64,000 nucleotides of DNA from Selenobaculum gibii (GTDB taxonomy: Bacteria > Bacillota > Negativicutes > ICN-92133). Position 1 is the stretch's first letter. Each line of letters starts with the position of its first letter. Shown here piece after piece: positions 45,187 to 54,477 of the stretch. Location: NCBI RefSeq assembly GCF_030273445.1, contig NZ_CP120678.1:414401-478400 (forward strand), written 5' to 3'. The translations under genes and the position numbers were made by a program. The notes under the pieces are model-generated. The model was not told the origin of the DNA. It did no database searches and saw only the letters and a program-made list of their open reading frames with translations.

Positions 45187-45552
45187 ATGAGTTCATGGAA
45201 GTATGAAGTTAAATTACGTCAACTAACCCCGCTTATTCATTTTCAAGCGGAGCAACCTCAGGCAACGTTACGGGCAACAGAGGTAAAACCCAAATTAGAT
45301 AGATTCTTATTATGGTATCTCGCTCCGGAGCGGTTTAGTGGGATACTGTCAGGAAAAGATGAAAAAAAATTATTATTGGAAATTGCTCGTTCAAAAAAAT
45401 GGTTGCTTCCGATGGTACAAGGAGATGGTAGCGCTGCTTTAAATTATAAAATGCAAATTAGTGCTGATGAAAAGGACAAGATTGACTTAGATGGTATAGG
45501 TGCATATTTTTCAGTGGGGCAAGATGATAAAAAGTTAGTAGCTTACCTATAA
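45187..45552 (+). pseudogene. RAMP-family (Cmr1-like) CRISPR gene, truncated by a CRISPR repeat
   Basis: 121 codons. LRQLTPLIHFQ followed by ATLRATEVKPKLDRFLL resembles the N-terminal RAMP strand and the recognition helix of Cmr1-like type III proteins, which are usually over twice this long. The frame ends because it runs into a CRISPR repeat at 45534: the last codons (L-V-A-Y-L) and the stop TAA are repeat sequence. GAAGGAGG precedes the ATG, so it was a real gene. No other type III gene is present, so this is a relic. Family call is tentative; the truncation is plain. Confidence 0.6.
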
Positions 45553-45563
45553 GGAATTGAAAC
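45534..45563 (+). repeat. Solitary CRISPR repeat
   Basis: 30 bases matching array 1's repeat except for positions 1 (G) and 5 (G). It has G at position 1 like array 2 but C at position 9 like array 1, so it is a third variant. No second copy or spacer follows; cas6 starts 146 bases later. Confidence 0.92.
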
Positions 45564-45641
45564 CTATTTTTCCACAGATTGATAGCAATTTTATAAATTG
45601 GTTGTAGAGTTCAAACAAAAATAAAATATTTGTGGAAATAG
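45564..45641. repeat. Inverted repeat directly after the solitary CRISPR repeat
   Basis: CTATTTTTCCACA (45564-45576) and TGTGGAAATAG (45631-45641) are inverses save two extra T, 54 bases apart. It sits in the leader of the cas operon; function unknown. Confidence 0.4.
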
Positions 45642-45708
45642 AAGGATATATTTGTAAATATGTCGAATTTACGTTTTCATAAGATGATTTTATAGGGGCG
45701 TATTTTTT

Positions 45709-46455
45709 ATGAGAATGGTGATTACTTTAAAAGCGGAAAATAGCATTGACTTGCCAATTGACCATAATCATATTATTCAGAGTTGGATTTATAGTTCAAT
45801 TAGTAAAGAACTGGCGACTTTTTTACATGATGAAGGCTTTGTTGTGAATGGGCGGACGTTTAAATTATTTTGTTTTTCTCGTCTTATGGGCAATTTTTCA
45901 TTATTTCCTGCCAGACAGAGGATTCTTTATAGTGGAATGGTTCAGCTTGTGATTACTTCACCGCTGAATTATTTTATAGAAGAATTGGCAAATGGGATGC
46001 TTTTAAGCCCTAGTGTGAGATTGGGTAGTAATGATTTAATTGTGGAACGTGTGGACGTTTATGATGAAGAGATTACACAAGATGAAATTATCGTAAAGAC
46101 TTTGTCACCGATTACTGTGTATTCGACGTTGCTTCGCATGGATGGGCGGAAGTATACTGCCTATTTTGCACCGCGTGACCCGGAATACAATGAGATGATT
46201 ACAAATAACCTTATCAAGAAATGTCAGGCGATTTTAAATTCTTCAAGGGAGTTCCAAGTAGGTGATGTTTTGGTTACACCAATTGGTATGGGGAAAATGA
46301 ATATTGTTCGCTATAAAAATATTATTATTAAAGGCTATTCGGGGCGGTTAAAATTATCTGGTCCGAAAAATTTGTTGCAAACTGCTATTGAATGTGGGCT
46401 AGGCAGTAAAAATTCACAGGGATTTGGTTGTATCGAAATAGCAAGAAGGCATTAA
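45709..46455 (+). CDS. cas6: CRISPR endoribonuclease Cas6
   Basis: Cuts pre-crRNA within repeats to leave the eight-base 5' handle. 248 residues with two RAMP/ferredoxin-like halves; the N-terminal half has LPIDHNHIIQSWIYSS and the C-terminal glycine-rich loop is GLGSKNSQGFGCIE. The His pair in DHNH may belong to the catalytic site, though Cas6 catalytic residues vary. First gene of the operon, ATG at 45709. A strong hairpin overlaps its stop codon. Confidence 0.92.
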   Translation: MRMVITLKAENSIDLPIDHNHIIQSWIYSSISKELATFLHDEGFVVNGRTFKLFCFSRLMGNFSLFPARQRILYSGMVQLVITSPLNYFIEELANGMLLSPSVRLGSNDLIVERVDVYDEEITQDEIIVKTLSPITVYSTLLRMDGRKYTAYFAPRDPEYNEMITNNLIKKCQAILNSSREFQVGDVLVTPIGMGKMNIVRYKNIIIKGYSGRLKLSGPKNLLQTAIECGLGSKNSQGFGCIEIARRH

Positions 46456-46488
46456 TGCATACGTGTGTGCATTAATGCCTTCTTCTGC
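46441..46488 (+). terminator. Hairpin between cas6 and cas8b, likely attenuator
   Basis: Sixteen-base perfect stem, AGAAGGCATTAATGCA at 46444-46459 with its inverse at 46468-46483, eight-base loop. It covers the cas6 stop codon but has no long T run, so it may lower or process the transcript rather than stop it. Confidence 0.65.
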
Positions 46489-46513
46489 AATCTAGTAAAG
46501 GTGGTGGATAATC

Positions 46514-48544
46514 ATGGACATACCAAAATTGTTGAGCAATATGTGTGGTGAGGGTGCTGAAAATTTATTTTCGGCACTCATCAAACCAGCTTCGATTATG
46601 GCAAAAGATCGAAAAAAAGATTTGTTGAATATTTTTATGAATTTTGATTTAGATCAAAAGAAAATCTTTTTTGATGCAGTGCCGTATAGCGGAGATATGG
46701 TTGATGAACAAAAATACCATTATTTCGGTAACAATCCTGCTGCTGCTAAGCAGACATATGTTGTTCGTGATGCGGGGAGTATGCTGAATTTTTGGCTGGG
46801 CAAGTCAAAGGGAATTATGCAAAATCTTTATGAATTTATTGGTGATGGCAAATTAAAAGAGTTACTTAAAGAATGTCAAGAGAGTCAGCTGTTTGATGAA
46901 AAAGGAATTTGTGAAGCAACGATTCAGTTTCGTGAAGCGTTGGGCGAAGTGGAGTTTGAAGTCAAACGTGATAAGGCTGATAAAGGGCTATATATCAACG
47001 GCGATAAAGTCAGTCCGGATAAGTTTATTAATTTTTGCTTAGAAGATGAAAGCAATGGAAAATTTGTATTGGTGATTCCGCAGATTATAAAAGATGGTGA
47101 AACTATTTGCATTTCGCAGGATGAAGGTTATTTAACAGCGATTACTGAATCGTTGCAAGGGGAGAGTAGCGGAAGTATAGCAGTTTGTCATTTGTGTGGG
47201 AAAAGTAAACATGATATTAACACGGTAGAGTATTCGACAAAATTGAGTAAATCGAGTATCGGGAAAGTATTTGTAACGACAACGGTCAATTATAGTCCGC
47301 TGTTTAATAAGAGTAATCATCAGAAAAACTATAGCCTTTGTAAAGCTTGTTATGAAAAGATATTGTTTGGTGAAAAGGCTGTGATGCGGGACTACAAAAT
47401 CCGGATAGCCGGTGAAGATTGCGTGCTATTATTTGCTGGAATAACGGATAAGCTAGAGACAAAATTTTTACCTGCATTAAAAGCTAATATTGATGCCGTA
47501 TTTAATCATAAGGAACTTGATCAAGCAGTCAAAGACTTAATTAACGAATTTGACTGCCAAGGGATGGCGACGTATCTCGGTAAAAAAATTCATTTATATG
47601 AATTTCATATGGTGTTTTATCGGACGGATGGTAAATCAACCAGTGTAGTAAAAACGATTGAAAGTGTATCGCGAATTCGGTTTAAAGAAGTAAATGAGGC
47701 ATTTGAAAAGATTCTTCAAGAGCGATTTGATAAATTTTTAACGTCTTTTTCTTTAGCGAATATTTATCGGATGATTCCTGTCGCGACGAATTCTAAAGGA
47801 GAACAATTAGATATTGGGCGGGTTTTAGATTTTTACAGTGGCATTTTAAAAGGGGAAGCTATTGCGAGAAATGTTATTTTTGATTTTGCAACGGAAGCAT
47901 TAGAAAAGGGGATACGTGAGCTAAATTCAGCAAAATTGCGCAATTATAAAAATTTGCACCGTTTAGAAGCTTTATATGGGAAAGATTACGGCAAAGATTT
48001 TTATAGTGCGGAAATGGTCATGATGTATTTGGCTTTGATTGAGGTATTGCAAGAGTTAAAGATTTTAAATGAGGAGGTAGTTATGATGGAGAAAATAGGT
48101 AGTCCAATGGTACAGTATCCAGAGTATATTCAAGAGATGGAACAGTTTTTAACAGCACATCATTTTAATATGGCACAGAAAAAATTGTTTTACATGGGTG
48201 TATTAATGCATTTGATTGGAAGGGCACAATATAAACAAGACCATAAAACAAAACCAATCCTTGATAAAATAACGTATTCAGGGATGACTGATAAAGAGGT
48301 GCTGGAGTTCTATTTAGAACTTCAGGCAAAAGGGAGACAATATCAAAGTATTTTGTTAAAAAATAAAATTTTAGGTGTTTTTGAACAAATTGAAGGTTGT
48401 GTAACGAGAAACTTGGGAGAAGTCGATAAGAAAAATCAATTAACAGAGAAAGAAAATGTGTTTTTCATTAAAGCGGGGTACAGTTTTTGTGTATTAAATT
48501 ATAAGAATAAAGGGGCGGATAATAATGACAGTAGTGAAGAATAA
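46514..48544 (+). CDS. cas8b: Cascade large subunit Cas8b (Csh1 type)
   Basis: Large subunit of the type I-B interference complex, involved in PAM recognition. 676 residues, normal for Csh1. A zinc-finger-like CHLCGKSKHD at about 237 pairs with CKACYEKI at about 278, the four-cysteine pattern of Cas8b; the rest is divergent. GGTGGTGG lies before the ATG. Overlaps cas7 by 20 bases. Identified by operon position, size and the zinc motif together. Confidence 0.88.
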   Translation: MDIPKLLSNMCGEGAENLFSALIKPASIMAKDRKKDLLNIFMNFDLDQKKIFFDAVPYSGDMVDEQKYHYFGNNPAAAKQTYVVRDAGSMLNFWLGKSKGIMQNLYEFIGDGKLKELLKECQESQLFDEKGICEATIQFREALGEVEFEVKRDKADKGLYINGDKVSPDKFINFCLEDESNGKFVLVIPQIIKDGETICISQDEGYLTAITESLQGESSGSIAVCHLCGKSKHDINTVEYSTKLSKSSIGKVFVTTTVNYSPLFNKSNHQKNYSLCKACYEKILFGEKAVMRDYKIRIAGEDCVLLFAGITDKLETKFLPALKANIDAVFNHKELDQAVKDLINEFDCQGMATYLGKKIHLYEFHMVFYRTDGKSTSVVKTIESVSRIRFKEVNEAFEKILQERFDKFLTSFSLANIYRMIPVATNSKGEQLDIGRVLDFYSGILKGEAIARNVIFDFATEALEKGIRELNSAKLRNYKNLHRLEALYGKDYGKDFYSAEMVMMYLALIEVLQELKILNEEVVMMEKIGSPMVQYPEYIQEMEQFLTAHHFNMAQKKLFYMGVLMHLIGRAQYKQDHKTKPILDKITYSGMTDKEVLEFYLELQAKGRQYQSILLKNKILGVFEQIEGCVTRNLGEVDKKNQLTEKENVFFIKAGYSFCVLNYKNKGADNNDSSEE

Positions 48545-49439
48545 TAGTGATTTCTTATTTATTTTTGATGCGACGAATACGAATCCGAATGGAGACGCGG
48601 ATCAAGAAAACAAACCACGGATGGATAATGAAACAAAAACATTGTTAGTGAGTGATGTTCGCCGGAAACGTGATGTCCGTGATTTTTTAGCGAATAAAGG
48701 GTATGGGATTTTTGTTAATACGTTGAATGATAAAAAAGTGACAATGGACAAGATGTTTGAAGAAGTGATGAAAGATCATGACTTGTCTAAAACATCAACC
48801 GAAGAGGAACAAACAAAATGTATTTTGGAGAATATGATTGATATTCGTTTATTTGGTAGTGCAATGGCGGTGAAAAGTAATATTACGAAGACATTCACTG
48901 GCCCGGTGCAATTAACTTGGGGGTACTCACTTCATCCCGTCGATTTAGTGAAATCAAATTCCATTGTAACGATTATGAATGATGATAATTCGACATTTGG
49001 CAAGATGTATAAAGCGCATTATGCAATGGTTGCGCATAGTGGAACGATAAATAAATTTGCCGCAACGAAAACAGGAGTGACGGAAGAAGATTGTGAAGTA
49101 TTTCGCAGGGCGTTAGTGCAGTCTTTGATGAATAATCTAACGCATAGCAAACAAGGGCAACAGCCGTTACTTTATTTAGAAGTTGTATATCACGAGGATT
49201 TTGATGGATATTTAGGTGATTTACGCAGATTTGTTGAAGCTAAACTCAAGAAAGAATCAGCGATTCGTGGGATAGCAGATATATCCTTGGACTTTGCAAA
49301 TTTAGTGCAAGCGATTGCAGAGTTAAAAGGTAAGGGGTATGTTAAAGAAGTGCGAATTTGGCAGAGTCCATTATTCAAACAGGTGGAAAACTTACCGGAC
49401 GGAGTAAGACTTGATTTATTGAAACCGATTGTTAAATAA
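48525..49439 (+). CDS. cas7: Cascade backbone subunit Cas7 (Csh2 type)
   Basis: Forms the crRNA-binding spine of Cascade. 304 residues. FLFIFDATNTNPNGDAD followed by NKPRMDNET is the Cas7/Csh2 signature; SDVRRKRDVRDFL and GSAMAVKSN-FTGPVQ match it too. AAAGGGG lies upstream of the ATG inside cas8b. Confidence 0.95.
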   Translation: MTVVKNNSDFLFIFDATNTNPNGDADQENKPRMDNETKTLLVSDVRRKRDVRDFLANKGYGIFVNTLNDKKVTMDKMFEEVMKDHDLSKTSTEEEQTKCILENMIDIRLFGSAMAVKSNITKTFTGPVQLTWGYSLHPVDLVKSNSIVTIMNDDNSTFGKMYKAHYAMVAHSGTINKFAATKTGVTEEDCEVFRRALVQSLMNNLTHSKQGQQPLLYLEVVYHEDFDGYLGDLRRFVEAKLKKESAIRGIADISLDFANLVQAIAELKGKGYVKEVRIWQSPLFKQVENLPDGVRLDLLKPIVK

Positions 49440-49452
49440 GGTGGTGAAAGTC

Positions 49453-50220
49453 ATGCAGGCGATTTCCTTTTGCCTTAACGGCAAGATGGCACATTTTAGA
49501 AAATACTATAGCAATTCAACTGCACTTTCACATTTAGTTCCACCTGTGGCGACGATAAAGGGAATCATTGCTGGTTTATTGGGGTATGAACGTGACAGTT
49601 ATTATGAAGAGTTTTCCGATAAACGTTGCAAAGTTGCTTTGTGCGTAAAATCACCGCTGAAGAAAATCACGCAAACAATGAATTTGTTAAAGGTGGAAAG
49701 CTTAAATCATTTAAATGGAGCAGGCTTAAATCGTACGCAAAATCATACAGAGTTTGTCGTGCCGAAAAATCTACAAAGTGAAAATATCTGTTATGAAGTA
49801 ATTTTTTATCATGAAGATAGAAGTGTGATGGAAAAATTAACAGCAATGCTTTGTTTGCCTTCGTCGGCCTATTTGTCGCAAGGAATTAGTGTTGCCTTGG
49901 GAAGTGCACAATGTTTAGGGTGGATTAGTCAGGGCAAAGTAGTGGACTTAGAAAAACGCTTAAGTGATGATGCTGTTATTGCGATTTGTAGTGCAGTTGT
50001 TCTAAACCGAATTGAAAAGATTTGTTTGGAAAAAGAAATCTGCAGCAATTTTTTTAAGGAAGAAACGATTACGGAGTTTGATGAACATCGGTTGATTACG
50101 GAAGGTTCACGTAAAGAGATTTTATTTAACTTGGAAGATACCGCATTGTCATTGATTTTAAAACAAGCTACACCGTATTATGTAATGGATGCAAAAGAGA
50201 ATATTGTATTTTTGGAGTGA
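49453..50220 (+). CDS. cas5: Cascade subunit Cas5 (Cas5h type)
   Basis: Caps the crRNA 5' handle in Cascade. 255 residues; RAMP start with AISFCLNGKMAHFRKYY and the PPVATIKGIIAGLLGYE segment typical of Cas5. ATG at 49453 fits AAGGTGG; an in-frame TTG at 49429 lies inside cas7. Stop overlaps cas3's start. Confidence 0.93.
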   Translation: MQAISFCLNGKMAHFRKYYSNSTALSHLVPPVATIKGIIAGLLGYERDSYYEEFSDKRCKVALCVKSPLKKITQTMNLLKVESLNHLNGAGLNRTQNHTEFVVPKNLQSENICYEVIFYHEDRSVMEKLTAMLCLPSSAYLSQGISVALGSAQCLGWISQGKVVDLEKRLSDDAVIAICSAVVLNRIEKICLEKEICSNFFKEETITEFDEHRLITEGSRKEILFNLEDTALSLILKQATPYYVMDAKENIVFLE

Positions 50221-52553
50221 TTGCGTTGTTGTATGCACATTACGATAAAACTTCTCAAACCGGACAAGCGTTAACAGAGCATCTTGAAGTGGTAGCAAAG
50301 AAGATGGGGGAGAACATTTCCCCACTTCATTTTAAATGTTCGTCCAATGACAGATTAAAGCAACTGTTGTCCCAGACAGGCTACTATCATGATGTCGGTA
50401 AACTCATGAAGAGTTTTCAACGGTATCTTAAAACGGATAAAGGTGGACATGAAAAAGATCATGCATTGATTTCGGCGGGGCTGTTTAGCACAAACTATAA
50501 AGCTAGAGAAATTGACGGCTATTTAGCAATGCTAGCAATCGCTAAACATCATGGCGATTTGAATAATGATATCGCAATGGAGAATAACTTGTTTTCTCAG
50601 CTTACTAATCAGTACGAAGATATTTGTCAGCAAATTGAAGCTTATCCAGAGTATAAGGAGAAATTAAGCACAACTTTTGATTTAGCTGTGTATCAAAAAT
50701 TTATACAAGATAATGTTAGCTATATAAGAAGTAAACGAAATTTATCGATGAATGGTGTAGAATCGTTTTTCTTGCTGCAATATATTTTTTCTAAGCTGAT
50801 TTGGGCAGATAAATTAAATTCTGCTGGATTAGACAAAAAAGAAAGCGTGAATACGACTAAGCTGGCTGATATCGAACGTTATATTCGGGAAAAAAATCAG
50901 CAAGCCATGGCGGTAAATGAAAAGCGGGAAACGATTCGGCGTAGTGTACTAGAGAAAGTGGATGCGTTAACGGAGGAAGAGTTTGGTAAAACGCGGATTT
51001 TTCAATTAACTGCACCGACGGGAACAGGCAAAACCTTGACGAGTATTTGTGCGGGATTAAAGATTATGGAGCGGATGCAAAAGCTTTATCAGTGCCGCGG
51101 ACAAATTATTACAGCATTGCCGTTTATCAATATTTTAGAGCAGACGAAAATAGATTATGAAGCATTTTTTGCTGATGTATTGGTGCATTATAGTGGGGCG
51201 GATTTGAATGCTACAGCGGAAAATAAATCTGAGCATGAGACTGATTTGCAGAAAAAACTGCTGTTAATGTCAGCGTGGGAAAGTCCAGTCGTGATTACTA
51301 CCTTCGTACAATTTTTTGAATCTATTTTAACGGATAAGAATAAGCGATTGATAAAGCTTCACAAATTGGCGGGCAGTGTTGTCATCTTAGATGAGGTGCA
51401 AACGATTCCGTTTTACTATGCACCGCTTTTAGGGGCGGTGATTCAGCATTTGGCGGATTTTTATGGAACTCGGTTTATTTTAATGACCGCAACGCAGCCG
51501 GAAATTGTAACTATGGCAAATCGGTTTTTGCCTAAGGACAATCCTATGCATACCTATGAATTGTTGCCGAGCTACCAAGAGTACTATTCGGAGTTAAAGC
51601 GAACGAAGATTATTCCCGTCTTTGATAAGGTCGAAGATAATGAAGCGCTTGTCGAATTTATCAAAGCGACGAAAGAAGAGGATCAATCCGCATTGGTAGT
51701 GGTCAATACGATTCGGCAGAGTATCGAAGTTTATCAACTGTTAAAGGAAGATTACCAAGTGCTTTACCTATCAACGAATTTAATTCCTGTCGATAGAAAA
51801 GCGGTAATCAAAGAAGCAAAAGCTTTATTAAAGCAGAAAGTGCCGTTTATTTTAGTGTCAACACAAACGATTGAAGCTGGCGTTGATTTAGATTTTGACA
51901 TCGGGTATCGGGATTTAGCACCGCTAGAATCGATTATTCAAGTTGCCGGCAGAATCAATCGGGCTGGTGATAAAGGGGAGTATCTGCCGTTATATGTATT
52001 TGATACAGGGAGTGCAAAATCTGTTTATGACCAGTATCCAAGGCAAGAAACGAGTAAAATGCTAAAAGCATGCGAAAGTATCGGTGAAGATAAATACTTA
52101 TCTTTGATTAAGCAGTATTATCAACGAATTGCTAAATCGGAGCAGCATGAACGGCAGATTTATCGAGCAATGCATGTATTGGAGTATAAAACCGAGGTGA
52201 AGGATTGCCTGGCAATTCGTGATTTTTCGCTGATTGAGAATCAAGATAATGTTAAAACAGTTTTGATTACTAAAACAGCACAAGTACAGGAAAAAGCAGA
52301 AGAATATGCGCAGTTATTAGAAGAAGAACATTTAGATTTTGCACAAAAGGCCAAATTAAAACAACTCCTTACGGAATTGAGTCGCTATACGGTGGATATT
52401 CGCGTGGCGAATTTAGCTAAAAATATACCGTGTAAATTTGCCGATGTACATAGAGTCGAGCTGGATTGGTATGTCGTACAATTGGATGAAGTAAAAAACT
52501 ATTATAATGAGACGGGATTTATGACAGAGAGCCCGCAAGCGTTTGTTTATTGA
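50217..52553 (+). CDS. cas3: Cas3 nuclease-helicase
   Basis: Single-chain Cas3: N-terminal HD nuclease (about 1-230) with H in LTEHLEVV, YYHDVGKLM and KHHGDL, then superfamily 2 helicase with Walker A TAPTGTGKTLT, DEVQ box LDEVQTIPF, MTATQPE, and motif VI GRINRAGD. 778 residues. It unwinds and degrades DNA bound by Cascade. The GTG at 50217 overlaps the cas5 stop; TTG at 50226 is a second possibility eight bases after GGAG. Confidence 0.95.
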   Translation: MIALLYAHYDKTSQTGQALTEHLEVVAKKMGENISPLHFKCSSNDRLKQLLSQTGYYHDVGKLMKSFQRYLKTDKGGHEKDHALISAGLFSTNYKAREIDGYLAMLAIAKHHGDLNNDIAMENNLFSQLTNQYEDICQQIEAYPEYKEKLSTTFDLAVYQKFIQDNVSYIRSKRNLSMNGVESFFLLQYIFSKLIWADKLNSAGLDKKESVNTTKLADIERYIREKNQQAMAVNEKRETIRRSVLEKVDALTEEEFGKTRIFQLTAPTGTGKTLTSICAGLKIMERMQKLYQCRGQIITALPFINILEQTKIDYEAFFADVLVHYSGADLNATAENKSEHETDLQKKLLLMSAWESPVVITTFVQFFESILTDKNKRLIKLHKLAGSVVILDEVQTIPFYYAPLLGAVIQHLADFYGTRFILMTATQPEIVTMANRFLPKDNPMHTYELLPSYQEYYSELKRTKIIPVFDKVEDNEALVEFIKATKEEDQSALVVVNTIRQSIEVYQLLKEDYQVLYLSTNLIPVDRKAVIKEAKALLKQKVPFILVSTQTIEAGVDLDFDIGYRDLAPLESIIQVAGRINRAGDKGEYLPLYVFDTGSAKSVYDQYPRQETSKMLKACESIGEDKYLSLIKQYYQRIAKSEQHERQIYRAMHVLEYKTEVKDCLAIRDFSLIENQDNVKTVLITKTAQVQEKAEEYAQLLEEEHLDFAQKAKLKQLLTELSRYTVDIRVANLAKNIPCKFADVHRVELDWYVVQLDEVKNYYNETGFMTESPQAFVY

Positions 52554-52554
52554 T

Positions 52555-52595
52555 AAAAATCCCGATGGTTGCTAAAAACCGTCGGGATTTTTTAT
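52555..52595 (+). terminator. Hairpin between cas3 and cas4
   Basis: AAAAATCCCGATGGTT pairs with AACCGTCGGGATTTTTT around a short loop; T run present. It separates interference genes from adaptation genes. Confidence 0.85.
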
Positions 52596-52610
52596 CGGGG
52601 AGGGATAGGA

Positions 52611-53108
52611 ATGGACGTTAAAGTAAATGGAACCTTGATTTGGTATTACTATATTTGCAAGCGTGAAGTTTGGCTTATGGGGCATCAAATTGTGCCAGAT
52701 CAAGAAAATGATAATGTGTTGATTGGTAAAAGTATCGCTGAATATTCGTATGCCCGTGAGAAAAAAGAAATTGTTGTTGATAACATTAAAATTGACGTTT
52801 TGGAACTAGCTGATGGGAAATTTTGCATTAGTGAAGTAAAGAAAAGCTCACGTTATAAGCAAAGTGCCAGGATGCAATTGGCATTTTACATGAGTAAATT
52901 GAAGGAACGTGGCATAGAGGCGAAAGGCGAATTAAGATTTCCTAAAGAGAAAATTCGGGAAGAAGTTGTCCTCGATGCACAAACAGAAGCAGAACTATTA
53001 AAAATAATAGAAGATATTTCAGTCATCTTAAATGAAGAAAAACCATTGCCGCCGGAAAAACAGAAGTTTTGCCGCAATTGTGCATATGCAGAATTTTGTT
53101 GGTGCTAA
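52611..53108 (+). CDS. cas4: Cas4 exonuclease
   Basis: RecB-like iron-sulphur nuclease that trims prespacers. 165 residues. First cluster cysteine is in YYICKREVWL, the last three in CRNCAYAEFCWC; the nuclease core shows Asp in DVLELADG, ISEVKKSS (E-x-K) and QLAFYMSKL (QxxxY). ATG at 52611 follows GGGAGGG; the upstream in-frame extension overlaps the terminator. Confidence 0.94.
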   Translation: MDVKVNGTLIWYYYICKREVWLMGHQIVPDQENDNVLIGKSIAEYSYAREKKEIVVDNIKIDVLELADGKFCISEVKKSSRYKQSARMQLAFYMSKLKERGIEAKGELRFPKEKIREEVVLDAQTEAELLKIIEDISVILNEEKPLPPEKQKFCRNCAYAEFCWC

Positions 53109-53118
53109 AGGGGGATAA

Positions 53119-54114
53119 ATGATGAAAAAGACACTATACTTTTTCTCAGATGGGGTCTTGCAACGTAAAGATAATACGATATTTTTTGAAACGGCGGAGG
53201 GCAGAAGGTTTTTGCCGGTTGAAGATGTTGGCGAAATTATGGTATTTGGAGAAGTAAATTTTAATAAAGCGCTTGTGGAATTACTATCGCAAAAAGAAAT
53301 TATTTTGCACTACTTTAATTATTATGGCTATTATATGGGAAGTTTTTATCCGCGCGAGCATTTGAATTCAGGGTATACGATTTTAAAGCAGGCTGAGTTT
53401 TATATGGATGAAGCGAAACGATTAGCATTAGCAAAATTGTTTGTAAGTGGGGCGGCGAAAAACATTCGGCAGATTCTAAAATATTATTTGAATCGTGGAC
53501 GCGATTTAACGGAGATTTTAGAAACAGTTGGGAAGTTATTTCCGAGTATTGAAAGTTCAGAAACGATTCCGGAATTAATGGCGATAGAAGGGAATATTCG
53601 TGAAACATATTATAAGGCGTTTGATACGATTATCGATGATAAAGATTTTGTATTTCAGGAGCGAACTCGCCGACCTCCGAAGAATTATTTGAATACATTA
53701 ATTAGTTTTGGCAATACATTAGCATATACTGTTTGTTTAAGTGAAATTTATAAAACTCATTTAGATCCACGTATAGGATATTTACATAGTACGAATTTTC
53801 GTAGATTTTCACTTAACTTAGATGTTTCGGAAATTTTTAAGCCTATTTTAGTAGATAGAATTATCTTTAGTTGTATTGCTAAAAAGATGATTACCAAGAA
53901 AGATTTTGTCAGTGATACCGAAGGGATTATTTTAAAAGAGAAAGGCAAGAAATGTTTTATTGAAAATTGGGAAGAAAAATTGAAAACGACATTCCAACAT
54001 CGAGAAATTGGCAAATCTGTATCATATCGTCGCTTGATAAGGTTGGAATTATACAAAATTGAAAAGCACATTATGGGCGAAAAAACATATGAACCATTTA
54101 TAGCTAAGTGGTAG
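53119..54114 (+). CDS. cas1: Cas1 integrase, I-B type
   Basis: Integrates new spacers with Cas2. 331 residues. LYFFSDGVLQRKDNTIFF opens the beta domain; the metal site residues lie in AIEGNIRETYY (Glu), LHSTNFRRFSLNLD (His, then Asp within DVSEIFKP). ATG at 53119 or 53122, after AAAGGGGG. Confidence 0.95.
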   Translation: MMKKTLYFFSDGVLQRKDNTIFFETAEGRRFLPVEDVGEIMVFGEVNFNKALVELLSQKEIILHYFNYYGYYMGSFYPREHLNSGYTILKQAEFYMDEAKRLALAKLFVSGAAKNIRQILKYYLNRGRDLTEILETVGKLFPSIESSETIPELMAIEGNIRETYYKAFDTIIDDKDFVFQERTRRPPKNYLNTLISFGNTLAYTVCLSEIYKTHLDPRIGYLHSTNFRRFSLNLDVSEIFKPILVDRIIFSCIAKKMITKKDFVSDTEGIILKEKGKKCFIENWEEKLKTTFQHREIGKSVSYRRLIRLELYKIEKHIMGEKTYEPFIAKW

Positions 54115-54122
54115 TAGAGGTG

Positions 54123-54389
54123 ATGATTTTGTTTGTGATACTAGTTTATGATATTCACGTAAAACGAGTGGCAAAAGTATTAAAAAAATGTCGTCAATAT
54201 CTTAATTGGGTACAAAACTCAGTCTTTGAAGGAGAAATCTCCGATGGCAATTATAAAAAATTGATGATAGAATTGAATCATATTATAAAAGAGCAAGATT
54301 CGGTTATTATTTATAATATGAGGACAACAAGATATTACTCCAGAGCCATATTAGGTGTAGAAAGGTGCGAAACGGGTAATATATTGTAA
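54123..54389 (+). CDS. cas2: Cas2
   Basis: 88-residue partner of Cas1. FVILVYDIHVKRVAKVLKKC with the conserved Asp, RQYLNWVQNSVFEGEIS and VIIYNMRT fit Cas2. ATG at 54123 preferred (AGAGGTG upstream); GTG at 54108 is in frame but lies inside cas1. Ends 34 bases before the hairpin of leader 2. Confidence 0.95.
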   Translation: MILFVILVYDIHVKRVAKVLKKCRQYLNWVQNSVFEGEISDGNYKKLMIELNHIIKEQDSVIIYNMRTTRYYSRAILGVERCETGNIL

Positions 54390-54422
54390 CGTAATGAATA
54401 AAAATTAAAAAAGTATGCAAGA

Positions 54423-54477
54423 AAAAAGTCGTCGACCATAGATAGTGTAAAAACACCTAGGGGTCGACGACTTTTTG
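54423..54477 (+). terminator. Long hairpin upstream of CRISPR leader 2
   Basis: AAAAAGTCGTCGACC (54423-54437) and its inverse (54462-54476), with TAGTGTAAAAA in the loop as in the copy at 42639. It also ends the cas operon. Confidence 0.85.

Noticed and set aside
45187-45552. Intact small CRISPR accessory gene
   Set aside because: The frame ends in CRISPR repeat sequence, so its 3' end is a rearrangement product and not a natural terminus.
54423-54477. Hairpin near array 2 as a tracrRNA
   Set aside because: It has no complementarity to the repeats, and the cas genes are type I-B, which uses Cas6 and no tracrRNA.
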